Shown: one piece after another, positions 34,000 to 41,925 of the stretch
How the letters are laid out: each line of letters opens with the position of its first letter
Numbering within the stretch: the first letter of the stretch is position 1
Source: Bombella favorum
GTDB taxonomy: Bacteria > Pseudomonadota > Alphaproteobacteria > Acetobacterales > Acetobacteraceae
DNA: 64,000 nt
Direction of reading: 5' to 3'
Assembly: GCF_014048475.1 (NCBI RefSeq)
Contig: NZ_NWUS01000004.1
Span: 1 to 64,000, forward strand
Program-made: the position numbers and the translations under genes
Notes under the pieces: model-generated
Databases searched by the model: none
Seen by the model: only the letters and a program-made list of their open reading frames with translations
Told to the model about the DNA's origin: nothing

Positions 34000-35175
34000 A
34001 TGCCCATGATCCGCCCAAAATTGGCTGTCTGCCTGTCCCAAACGGTATTTTATGGCGGCGTGTCTTTGCTGGGCATGAGTGTTCTGGCGGGATGCCAGAA
34101 AAAAGCTCCGCCCGCCCCGCCGCCGCAGTCCGTAGCGGTTGTGACCCTCCATGCGCAGAGTGTCCCGCTGGAAACATCCCTCCCGGGGCGGACGGATGCT
34201 TACGAGCAAGCACAGATACGCCCGCAGGTCAGCGGGGTTCTGGTCGCTCGTATGTTTGAGGAAGGCAAGGACGTCCAGGCCGGGCAGCCTCTTTATCAGA
34301 TCTATATTGCACCATTTCAGGCTGCTTATGATCAGGCCCGTGGTCGGCTGATGGAAGCGCAGGCTAGTGCTATTCGTGCTCATGCCCAGCTAAAGCGGTA
34401 TAAGGCATTGGTCGGGCCGAGGGCGATCAGCCGCCAGGATTATGATAATGCTCTGGCCACATCCCGGCAGGCGGATGCTGAGGTAGTGCAGGCGCAGGCC
34501 GCTGTAGAAACGGCTGCGGTCAATCTCAATTATACTCATGTTCAGTCGCCGATTGATGGGCGTATCGGTAGAACGCTTTACACGGCGGGGACGCTGGTGA
34601 CGGCCAACCAGAGCACGCCTATTGCTGTGGTCACACGGCTGGACCCAATCTATGTGGATGTTAATCTGGCTGCTGAAGATATGATCCGCCTGCGGCGTGA
34701 ACTGGCATCCGGCCAGTTGGAACGTAAAGGCAACGAAGCAGCTGTGACGCTGGAGCTGCCTGATGGGTCCAGTTACGGACAGACGGGCCAACTGAAACTT
34801 TCCGAAGTTACGGTCGACCCCGGTACGGGGACGCTGGTGATGCGTGCTGTTATGCCCAACCCGGATAAATTGCTTCTGCCGGGTATGTTCGTTCATGCAC
34901 ATATTAAGGAAGGAAGTGACCCGAATGCGCTGTTGCTCCCTCAAATTGGAGTGCAGCGGACCCCAAAGGGTGAGCCTTACGTTATGGTGGTTGATGAGCA
35001 GAACCATGTCCATATGCGGCTGGTGTCGCTGGGGCAGACGGTTGGCTCTAACTGGATGGCCACCAAAGGGGTGAAAGCCGGGGAGAGGGTGATTGTAGAA
35101 GGGTTGCAGAAGGTCAGGCCGGAAGCGTTGGTCAAGCCCTATGAGGCCAATCTGGCCGAGATGGGGTTGGAGTAA
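34000..35175 (+). CDS. RND efflux periplasmic adaptor (AcrA/MexA family)
   Basis: This 391-residue lipoprotein adaptor has a signal ending SVLAGC. The lipoyl domain halves surround a short coiled-coil hairpin (RPQVSGVLVARMFEEGKDV, then YTHVQSPIDGRIGRT), followed by the beta-barrel and membrane-proximal domains (VDVNLAAED, VRAVMPNPDKLLLPGMFVHA-like). It links the inner-membrane RND pump to the outer-membrane channel. It is first in the operon, 7 bases before the pump gene. Confidence 0.93.
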   Translation: MPMIRPKLAVCLSQTVFYGGVSLLGMSVLAGCQKKAPPAPPPQSVAVVTLHAQSVPLETSLPGRTDAYEQAQIRPQVSGVLVARMFEEGKDVQAGQPLYQIYIAPFQAAYDQARGRLMEAQASAIRAHAQLKRYKALVGPRAISRQDYDNALATSRQADAEVVQAQAAVETAAVNLNYTHVQSPIDGRIGRTLYTAGTLVTANQSTPIAVVTRLDPIYVDVNLAAEDMIRLRRELASGQLERKGNEAAVTLELPDGSSYGQTGQLKLSEVTVDPGTGTLVMRAVMPNPDKLLLPGMFVHAHIKEGSDPNALLLPQIGVQRTPKGEPYVMVVDEQNHVHMRLVSLGQTVGSNWMATKGVKAGERVIVEGLQKVRPEALVKPYEANLAEMGLE

Positions 35176-35181
35176 TAGCGG

Positions 35182-38100
35182 ATGTCACTTTCACGTTTCT
35201 TTATTGACCGCCCCATTTTTGCTTGGGTGGTCGGGTTGATCATCATGCTTGTGGGGGGTGTGTCCATCACCCGCATGCCTATTGCCCAATATCCGACCAT
35301 CGCCCCGCCGCAGATCGCCGTTGCCGTGGATGACCCCGGTGCTTCGGCAGATACGGTCAATAATACGGTAGTACGGCCTATCCTTCAGCAGATGTCTGGG
35401 TTGGATCATCTGGAATATCTGTCTGCCCAGTCTTACGGCAGCGGTCATATGGAAATTGACCTGACCTTCGAGCAGGGGACAAATCCCGACATTGCTCAGG
35501 TGCAGGTGCAAAACAAGTTGCAGCTTGCCCAGCCGCGTTTGCCGCCAGAGGTAGTAAGCCAAGGGCTGAGCGTCACCAAGGCCGCCAAGAACTTCATGCT
35601 TGTTATTGGCTTCATCTCCACAGATGGCAGCATGAACGGGAAGGATATTTCCGATTATGTGGCGTCCAACGTGATGGACCCGCTCTCCCGTATTTCTGGT
35701 GTGGGGGATCATACGCTCTTCGGGTCTGAGTATGCCATGCGTATTTGGATGGACCCGGACAAGCTGTACAAATATGGCCTGACCGTAGGAGATGTGCAGA
35801 GTGCCATCCAGAGCCAGAACATTCAGGTAGCGTCTGGTGAGTTGGGCGGTCTGCCGGCTCGTAAGGGGGTTGGTTTCGATGCAAACATTATCGGGCCAGT
35901 CCGCCTGACAGAGCCAGAACAGTTCAATAGCATGCTGTTGAAGGTCCAGCAGGATGGCAGCCAGGTCCGCATGAAGGATATCGGGCATGTAGAGTTGGGC
36001 GCACAGAGCTACAATTTTACATCCCGCTATAACAACGAGCCTGCTACGGCTATGGCGTTGAAGCTGGCCCCCGGTGCTAACCAGATGGTGACGGAAGCGG
36101 CTGTTCGGGCCAAGATCGCCCAGCTGTCCCAGTTCTTCCCCAAAGGGCTGAAGGTTGTTTATCCGCTGGATACGGAACCTTTCATCACCCATTCCATTGA
36201 GGAAGTGATTGAGACATTGCTGGAAGCCATTGCCTTGGTCTTCATCGTAATGCTTGTGTTCCTTCAGAACTTCCGGGCTACGTTGATTCCGACCATTGCC
36301 GTGCCGGTGGTGCTGTTGGGGACATTCGGTATCCTGTCCGTGTTGGGTTACAGCATCAATACGTTGACCATGTTGGCCATGGTGTTGGCCGTGGGGCTGC
36401 TGGTGGATGATGCCATCGTGGTGGTGGAAAATGTCGAGCGTGTGATGAGCGAGAAAAAGCTTTCACCACGGGCGGCAGCACGGGAATCTATGGATGAGAT
36501 TTCCGGTGCGTTGGTGGGTATCGTGCTGGTTCTTAGTGCGGTCTTCCTGCCGATGGCGGCTTTTAGCGGGTCCACCGGGGTGATCTATCGCCAGTTTTCT
36601 ATCACGGTGGTGGCGGCCATGTGGTTGTCCGTTTTGGTCGCTATGGTCATGACACCGGCCCTCTGTGCCACCATGCTCAAGCCGACCCAGCATGAGGTCC
36701 ATTTCCGTCCGGCTGTCTGGTTCAACCGTCAGTTTGAATGGCTGACGAACCGCTATATCGGTGGGGTACGGCACATACTGCGTTTGCGTGTTCTGGCGAT
36801 GGTCATTTTTGCTGGCCTAACAGTTCTGGTTGGTTTCCTGTTCATGAAGGTACCAACAGGCTTCCTGCCGGATGAGGATCAGGCTCTCATTTTCGGGCAG
36901 ATCAGTATGCCCGCTGGGGCTACAGATGCGCAGACAGGGGCTGTTAACCGCCGGGTTACGGACTATGTGCTGAAGACGTATGGCAGGGATGTTGAATCCG
37001 TCTTTACCATGAACGGCTTTAGTTTTGCCGGTCAGGGGCAGAATGCCGGTGCGTTCTTCATCCGTCTCAAGCCGTGGGATGAGCGGCCGGGGTACGAACA
37101 TTCCAGCATGGCCATTGCCAACAAGATCATGAAGCATTTCTGGGGGGACCCTGCGGCGCAGATTTACGCACTGAACCCTCCCGCTGTGATGGAGCTTGGC
37201 AATGCCACGGGGTTTGATCTGGAGCTAGAAGATAACGGCCATATCGGTCATCAGGCCTTCCTTGCTGCCCGTAATAAGCTTCTTGCTGCGGCATCCAAAA
37301 ATCCGCTTCTTTCTGCTGTGCGCCCGATGGGGCTGGAGGATGCTCCGCAATTCGTGTTGGACCTCAATCGTGAGAAAGCCAATGCGCAGGGCATTAGCAA
37401 TGCGGATCTCAATACGACCATTCAGGGGGCATTGGGGTCGATTTATGTTAACCAGTTCACCCGGAATGACCGTGTGAAACAGGTTTACATTCAGGGTGAG
37501 CCTTTCTCCCGTATGACACCAGAGGACCTAAACCGTTGGTATGTCCGCAATAATGTGGGGGACATGGTGCCCTTTACAGCCTTTGCCTCAGGGCATTGGG
37601 TTGTCGGCCCGCAGAAGGTGGAAAACTATAACGGTCTGAACTCTTATGAGATTCAGGGTGTGCCTGCCGTGGGTGTTAGCTCTGGCCGAGCAGTGGAGGA
37701 GATTGAGAAGATCATCAAGACTCTTCCGCCGGGTGTCGGGCATGAATGGACAGGCCTGACCTTCGAGCAGCTAGCTTCTGGCAATGCTACGGGGCCGCTC
37801 TATGCGCTGGCTGTTATCGTGATCCTGCTTTGCTTGGCGGCCCTTTATGAGAGCTGGGCTATTCCGTTCGCTGTGCTGCTTGTGCTGCCGTTGGGCGTGT
37901 TGGGGGCCATTGGCTCGACCCTGTGGCGTGGGCTGAGCAACGACGTGTATTTTCAGGTCGGGTTGCTGACAACGGTCGGCTTGGCTGTGAAGAATGCCAT
38001 CCTGATCGTGGAATTTGCCAAATTCTTCTATGATCAGGGCGACACGTTAGAGGATGCCGTGCTGAAAGCTGGGCGGGAGCGTCTACGTCCTATCCTGATG

Positions 38101-38325
38101 ACCTCCATTGCCTTTGTCTGCGGTGTGTTCCCACTGGCGATTGCAACAGGTGCGGGGGCGGCCTCCCGTGTGGCTATCGGTACCTGCGTAGTGGGTGGGA
38201 TGGTTACTGCTACCGTGCTGGCCGTCTATTTTGTGCCGCTGTTCTTTGTGGTTGTGCTGCGTCTCTTCAAGGTCAAGCGACTTTCGGAACGGCACGAGGC
38301 AGAGCAGGAAGGAGACCACGCATGA
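35182..38325 (+). CDS. RND multidrug efflux pump (AcrB/MexB, HAE1 family)
   Basis: This 1047-residue pump is the standard HAE1 length. It opens with LSRFFIDRPIFAWV. Transmembrane helix 4 carries the proton-relay aspartates (GLLVDDAIVVVENVER). Helix 10 has the matching TVGLAVKNAILIVEFAK lysine. Large periplasmic loops between helices 1-2 and 7-8 form the drug-binding porter. It works as a trimer driven by the proton gradient. The stop overlaps the outer-membrane factor gene by 4 bases. The substrate range is not readable from the sequence. Confidence 0.96.
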   Translation: MSLSRFFIDRPIFAWVVGLIIMLVGGVSITRMPIAQYPTIAPPQIAVAVDDPGASADTVNNTVVRPILQQMSGLDHLEYLSAQSYGSGHMEIDLTFEQGTNPDIAQVQVQNKLQLAQPRLPPEVVSQGLSVTKAAKNFMLVIGFISTDGSMNGKDISDYVASNVMDPLSRISGVGDHTLFGSEYAMRIWMDPDKLYKYGLTVGDVQSAIQSQNIQVASGELGGLPARKGVGFDANIIGPVRLTEPEQFNSMLLKVQQDGSQVRMKDIGHVELGAQSYNFTSRYNNEPATAMALKLAPGANQMVTEAAVRAKIAQLSQFFPKGLKVVYPLDTEPFITHSIEEVIETLLEAIALVFIVMLVFLQNFRATLIPTIAVPVVLLGTFGILSVLGYSINTLTMLAMVLAVGLLVDDAIVVVENVERVMSEKKLSPRAAARESMDEISGALVGIVLVLSAVFLPMAAFSGSTGVIYRQFSITVVAAMWLSVLVAMVMTPALCATMLKPTQHEVHFRPAVWFNRQFEWLTNRYIGGVRHILRLRVLAMVIFAGLTVLVGFLFMKVPTGFLPDEDQALIFGQISMPAGATDAQTGAVNRRVTDYVLKTYGRDVESVFTMNGFSFAGQGQNAGAFFIRLKPWDERPGYEHSSMAIANKIMKHFWGDPAAQIYALNPPAVMELGNATGFDLELEDNGHIGHQAFLAARNKLLAAASKNPLLSAVRPMGLEDAPQFVLDLNREKANAQGISNADLNTTIQGALGSIYVNQFTRNDRVKQVYIQGEPFSRMTPEDLNRWYVRNNVGDMVPFTAFASGHWVVGPQKVENYNGLNSYEIQGVPAVGVSSGRAVEEIEKIIKTLPPGVGHEWTGLTFEQLASGNATGPLYALAVIVILLCLAALYESWAIPFAVLLVLPLGVLGAIGSTLWRGLSNDVYFQVGLLTTVGLAVKNAILIVEFAKFFYDQGDTLEDAVLKAGRERLRPILMTSIAFVCGVFPLAIATGAGAASRVAIGTCVVGGMVTATVLAVYFVPLFFVVVLRLFKVKRLSERHEAEQEGDHA

Positions 38326-39815
38326 GCATGAAGCAGCAGAGCAGGAACAGGGCTGTCCTTGCGGGGGTGATGGGGCTTGGCAGCCTGCTTCTGTCCTCCT
38401 GTAATTTAGCACCTAAATATCATCGGCCAGATCCGGCCGTCTCAAAGGCGTATCCGGCTGATGCCGAGATCAAACCGGGTCAGCCAGTTCATCAGCAGGT
38501 GTCCGATCTTGGTTGGGAGGATTTCTTTACCGACCCACGGCTGAAGGCTCTCATCGGCCTATCTCTTGCCAATAACCGGGACCTTGCTGCCCAGATGGCC
38601 GCTGTGGCTGCTGAACGTGGGCAGTATCAGGTGCAGAATGCAGCTCTGTTCCCGACTATCTCGGCTGGAGGAGGGGCCCAATATGCTGGGCCTTCCGATA
38701 CTGCGGGGTTCTCCTTTGCGCCGGGGGCGGGTGAATCCGTCTCTACGCTGCGTTTCTATCAGACCTCTATCGGGTTTTCGTCTTACGAGATCGACCTCTG
38801 GGGTCGCATTCGCAACATGAGCCAGGCCCAGAAGCAACAAACACTGGGCACGGCGGAGAATCTGCGGAATCTGTGGATTACGACTGTGTCGCAGGTGGCC
38901 AGTACCTACATTCAGTGGTTGGCAGATCGGCGTTTGCTGGACCTCGCCCACCATACGGCCCGCACGAGGGCGGATACGTGGCGTCTCAACAAGCTGGAAT
39001 ATGATCATGACGAGCTGGATGCTCTGACGTTGGCACAGAGTGCGGCAGAACTTGAGCAGGCTCGGTCGGATGAGGAAAAGGAAACACGGGCTGTAGCGGA
39101 TGACGAGCATGCGTTGCAGCTGCTTGTTGGCGTTCCACTGCCTGCGGATTTGCCACCCCCCTTACCTATGGGGCGGCAGACGATGATTTCCGATCTGCCG
39201 GCTGGTTTACCGTCTGATCTATTGCAACAGCGGCCTGACATCATGGCGGCTGAACATAGCTTGCTCGGCGCTCATGCCTCTGTAGGGGCGGCACGGGCGG
39301 CGTTTTATCCCCGTGTGACGCTGACAGCGAGTGAAGGGACCAGCTCCCTGCAGTTCCGTCGCTTGTTCAGTCGTTTGGCCGAGACATGGGGTGTGTCCCC
39401 CAATATCAGCGTTCCGTTGCTGACATGGGGTGTGAATGAAGGGAACCTGCGGACCGCCAAGGCGAAGCTGCGTCAGAGCGTTGCGGAATATCAGAAGGCT
39501 ATTCAGTCGGCTTTCCGGGAGGTTTCTGATGCTTTGACCGCTCGGGAAACCTATCGCAGGCAAGATAGTCATATGATCGTGTTGGAGACACAGGCTCAGC
39601 GGGCTTACGATCTCGCCCGTATGCGCTATCATGCTGGAATTGATAGTTATCTGACCACATTGGTGCAGGAACGTCAGCTTTATCAGGCCCAGCAGACTCG
39701 TATCATGGTCGAGGCGGCACGGTTCCAGAACATGGTGACCCTGTATCGTGCACTCGGTGGTGGCTGGAGCCGGAAAAGCCGGGGTGTAGCCGACACGCCC
39801 CCTGGCCATTTATAA
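38322..39815 (+). CDS. Outer-membrane efflux channel, NodT/OprM lipoprotein family
   Basis: This 497-residue protein has a lipoprotein signal ending LLLSSC and then the NodT family opening LAPKYHRPDPAV and W.DFFTDPRLKALI. Two OEP repeats form the trimeric beta-barrel and alpha-helical tunnel (the ANNRDL-like motif LANNRDLAAQM; QRPDIMAAEHSLLGAHASVGAARAAFYP). It completes the tripartite efflux system with the two preceding genes. It could also serve the type I exporter at 13000, which lacks a channel gene, but this is untested. Confidence 0.94.
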   Translation: MSMKQQSRNRAVLAGVMGLGSLLLSSCNLAPKYHRPDPAVSKAYPADAEIKPGQPVHQQVSDLGWEDFFTDPRLKALIGLSLANNRDLAAQMAAVAAERGQYQVQNAALFPTISAGGGAQYAGPSDTAGFSFAPGAGESVSTLRFYQTSIGFSSYEIDLWGRIRNMSQAQKQQTLGTAENLRNLWITTVSQVASTYIQWLADRRLLDLAHHTARTRADTWRLNKLEYDHDELDALTLAQSAAELEQARSDEEKETRAVADDEHALQLLVGVPLPADLPPPLPMGRQTMISDLPAGLPSDLLQQRPDIMAAEHSLLGAHASVGAARAAFYPRVTLTASEGTSSLQFRRLFSRLAETWGVSPNISVPLLTWGVNEGNLRTAKAKLRQSVAEYQKAIQSAFREVSDALTARETYRRQDSHMIVLETQAQRAYDLARMRYHAGIDSYLTTLVQERQLYQAQQTRIMVEAARFQNMVTLYRALGGGWSRKSRGVADTPPGHL

Positions 39816-39841
39816 GCGGTCGTGTCGAAGGGAGAGGGCGT

Positions 39842-40195
39842 ATGCGTTTTGTGAAACAGGCCGGTTTGCTGGCGGGAGCTGGCATGCTGCTGGTGGGCGT
39901 GGTCGGACTAGCCCCGGCGCAGGCTGATGACGTTAATACCATCGTCAGAAAGCCCATGCCTCGCTCCAGCCTGCCCCGTGTTCATGCTGATTATAGCATG
40001 TTTCATTTTGTGCCACGGGGTGATGAGGTGACTGTGCAGCCCGAGCGTGACCGCCTTCTTTTCCGTAAGAAAAGCGGTCAGCCAGATGGCTATGCGGAAC
40101 GTCGTGGGGCTGCCATTGTCTATTACGATGCCAGCGGTAAGCCTATTCGCATCCAGCATCTTACCCCGGAAGAGCTGGACCGGATGAATCAGTAA
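39842..40195 (+). CDS. Small periplasmic protein at the end of the efflux operon, unknown function
   Basis: This 117-residue protein has a signal peptide cleaved near PAQADD. I do not recognise a domain. The mature part is short and basic, with strands around FHFVPRGDEVTVQ and RRGAAIVYYDASGKPI. A good ribosome site (GGGAG) precedes the ATG and the gene starts 27 bases after the channel gene, so co-transcription with the efflux operon is likely. It could be an accessory or simply a rider. Confidence 0.75.
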   Translation: MRFVKQAGLLAGAGMLLVGVVGLAPAQADDVNTIVRKPMPRSSLPRVHADYSMFHFVPRGDEVTVQPERDRLLFRKKSGQPDGYAERRGAAIVYYDASGKPIRIQHLTPEELDRMNQ

Positions 40196-40221
40196 GAGGA
40201 TAGCGGTCCCTTGGCAGGGAT

Positions 40222-40794
40222 TTAGCGTTTCCACTTCCAGTAGCCGTACAGGCCGAGGCCGGTATAGCCTGCATAAAGCAGGGCCGTAATGGTGAGTGAG
40301 CGGTTGAGGAACAGGCCTGTATAGATCACATCAATGGCGGACCAGAGCAGCCAGCTTTCCCGGTGGCGGCGGGCAGTCCAGAGCTGGGCGAGCAGGCTGG
40401 CCCCGCTTAGCCCGCCATCTAGCAGAGGGGTGGGGTCATCACTCCAGTGTTTCAGGGCTAAAATCCAGAGAATGGAGAGAAGCAGGAAGAAACCTGTTTC
40501 CAGTACGGCCCGACTGAGGGGAAGAGGCCGGGCCGGAAGTGTGTCTGCTGGAATGGTGGGGAGGTGCTCTACCCCGCTAATGCGTCTTTTTTGTTCCCTA
40601 GCCCATAAGGCCCAGCCATAGAGGATGGCGATGCTGAATACTCCTTGCAGCACCGTATCCGCATAGAGATGGGCCTGAAAGAATACTGTGCCATAAAACA
40701 GCGTTGCCAGTAGGGAAATGGGCCAGCCGATCATGCGGCGTTGTGCTGTTAGCCAGACGCCAGAAGCACTGAGAAAAGCGGCGATTAGTTCCAT
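40222..40794 (-). CDS. PnuC-family transporter, probable thiamine permease PnuT
   Basis: This 190-residue membrane protein has about seven spans. The PnuC pattern is visible: an aromatic SGVWLTAQRRMIGWPISL start, LYGWALW, and the WLLWSAIDV segment that lines the substrate site. PnuC proteins facilitate diffusion of vitamin nucleosides trapped by phosphorylation. The TPP riboswitch at the head of this operon points to thiamine rather than nicotinamide riboside. It is the third gene, 4 bases after the kinase-like gene. Confidence 0.85.
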   Translation of the reverse strand: MELIAAFLSASGVWLTAQRRMIGWPISLLATLFYGTVFFQAHLYADTVLQGVFSIAILYGWALWAREQKRRISGVEHLPTIPADTLPARPLPLSRAVLETGFFLLLSILWILALKHWSDDPTPLLDGGLSGASLLAQLWTARRHRESWLLWSAIDVIYTGLFLNRSLTITALLYAGYTGLGLYGYWKWKR

Positions 40795-40798
40795 GAGG

Positions 40799-41923
40799 TC
40801 AGCTTCCTTTCAGCAGGGTGAGCAGAGCCTGTCCTCTGGCTGTATGGAACCATTGGGCATGACCAATGAGATAGTCCCGCCGGGAAACCTCAGCGGCGTT
40901 TTTATTGCCAAGGATATCGCTGTAATAGGCGATTTCCGAGAGGGCGAAGGTAACATGGCAGAGTGGTAGCCAGCAGGCGGTGAGGTGTTTTTCAGCGGGG
41001 CTACGGGGCCGCTGGGTATCATAAGCACGCAGGAAGGCCAGAAGCTGCTCCTCCTGCACGGCTGGGGTGCCGTTTGGGTCCAGCCAACTGATGAAGCTGC
41101 GTTCTATGGCGACAGCAAGGTCAAAGGCGGCACTGGTCTGGTCACACATGCCAAAATCGAACGCACGGGCAGCCGTGATGTCCTGCCCTTCTATGCGCCA
41201 GAGTAGGTTGGCCCCGTGCCAGTCTCCATGCCCCCAGAGTGGATGATCATCCGGAAGTAGAGGATGTAGGGCCGCATGAAAGGGAGCCAGCAGAGGCAGG
41301 ACATCCCGTTGTAGTGAGGCAGGCGGGTAGAAGGCTGCTAGTCCGCTCTGTTCTGCAGCCCACGGGATCAGACTGTCGGCCAGTCTGCTACCCAGAAGGG
41401 GGTGACGTGCCGAGATGAGTGGAGGGTTGTGGCGCGGTGGTGCTTGATAGGTCTCACTAGCCTGATGCAACTGCGCCAGAAGTGTGCCGCTGGATGCTGC
41501 TTGGGCTGTGCTGTGATAAGGCCGCCAAGAATCCAGCCCGCGATAGGCGTCTTGCTCCGTAAAGAGGGGGAAGGCTTCGTAAGTATAATCAGGCGTGGCG
41601 AGAGCTGTCTGTCCATCCAACATAGGTAGAGGGGCGGAGACGGGCAGGCCCTGCCTAGCTAGATGGCGAGCAAAACGGTGTTCTTCTGTCAGTGTGTCTG
41701 CAGAGCGCAGGGCTCGCCCGTGTCGTTTGAGGAACATCCGCCTGCCATCGTCCAGTGCTACGATGGCCGAGGAGGAGAAGGGGCGGCGGCTGTGCCAGAG
41801 GAGGGGATTATGGTCCGGCTGGACGCCCCAGCGTGGTAGAAGTGTGGTTATGTCGTTGTCTGTCAAATAGGGCCAGACGCAGCCATTATAACCACTCTCC
41901 AGACCAAGGGGGCGTGCCGACAT
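40799..41923 (-). CDS. Aminoglycoside-phosphotransferase-fold kinase, probable thiamine kinase
   Basis: This 374-residue protein of the APH/choline-kinase superfamily has an N-lobe nucleotide site with MFLKRHG, a catalytic loop HGDWHGANLLW (aspartate as base, asparagine for metal) and a metal aspartate in FDFGMCD. It lies between a TonB receptor and a PnuT-like permease under a TPP riboswitch, 2 bases after the receptor gene. This suggests phosphorylation of incoming thiamine, which would trap it in the cell. It is longer than ThiK, and the product (thiamine monophosphate or diphosphate) is unknown. Confidence 0.75.
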   Translation of the reverse strand: MSARPLGLESGYNGCVWPYLTDNDITTLLPRWGVQPDHNPLLWHSRRPFSSSAIVALDDGRRMFLKRHGRALRSADTLTEEHRFARHLARQGLPVSAPLPMLDGQTALATPDYTYEAFPLFTEQDAYRGLDSWRPYHSTAQAASSGTLLAQLHQASETYQAPPRHNPPLISARHPLLGSRLADSLIPWAAEQSGLAAFYPPASLQRDVLPLLAPFHAALHPLLPDDHPLWGHGDWHGANLLWRIEGQDITAARAFDFGMCDQTSAAFDLAVAIERSFISWLDPNGTPAVQEEQLLAFLRAYDTQRPRSPAEKHLTACWLPLCHVTFALSEIAYYSDILGNKNAAEVSRRDYLIGHAQWFHTARGQALLTLLKGS

Positions 41924-41925
41924 GC

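Noticed and set aside
35191-36192. A 333-codon open frame antisense to the RND pump
   Set aside because: The sense frame is a textbook AcrB; the antisense frame lacks any motif.
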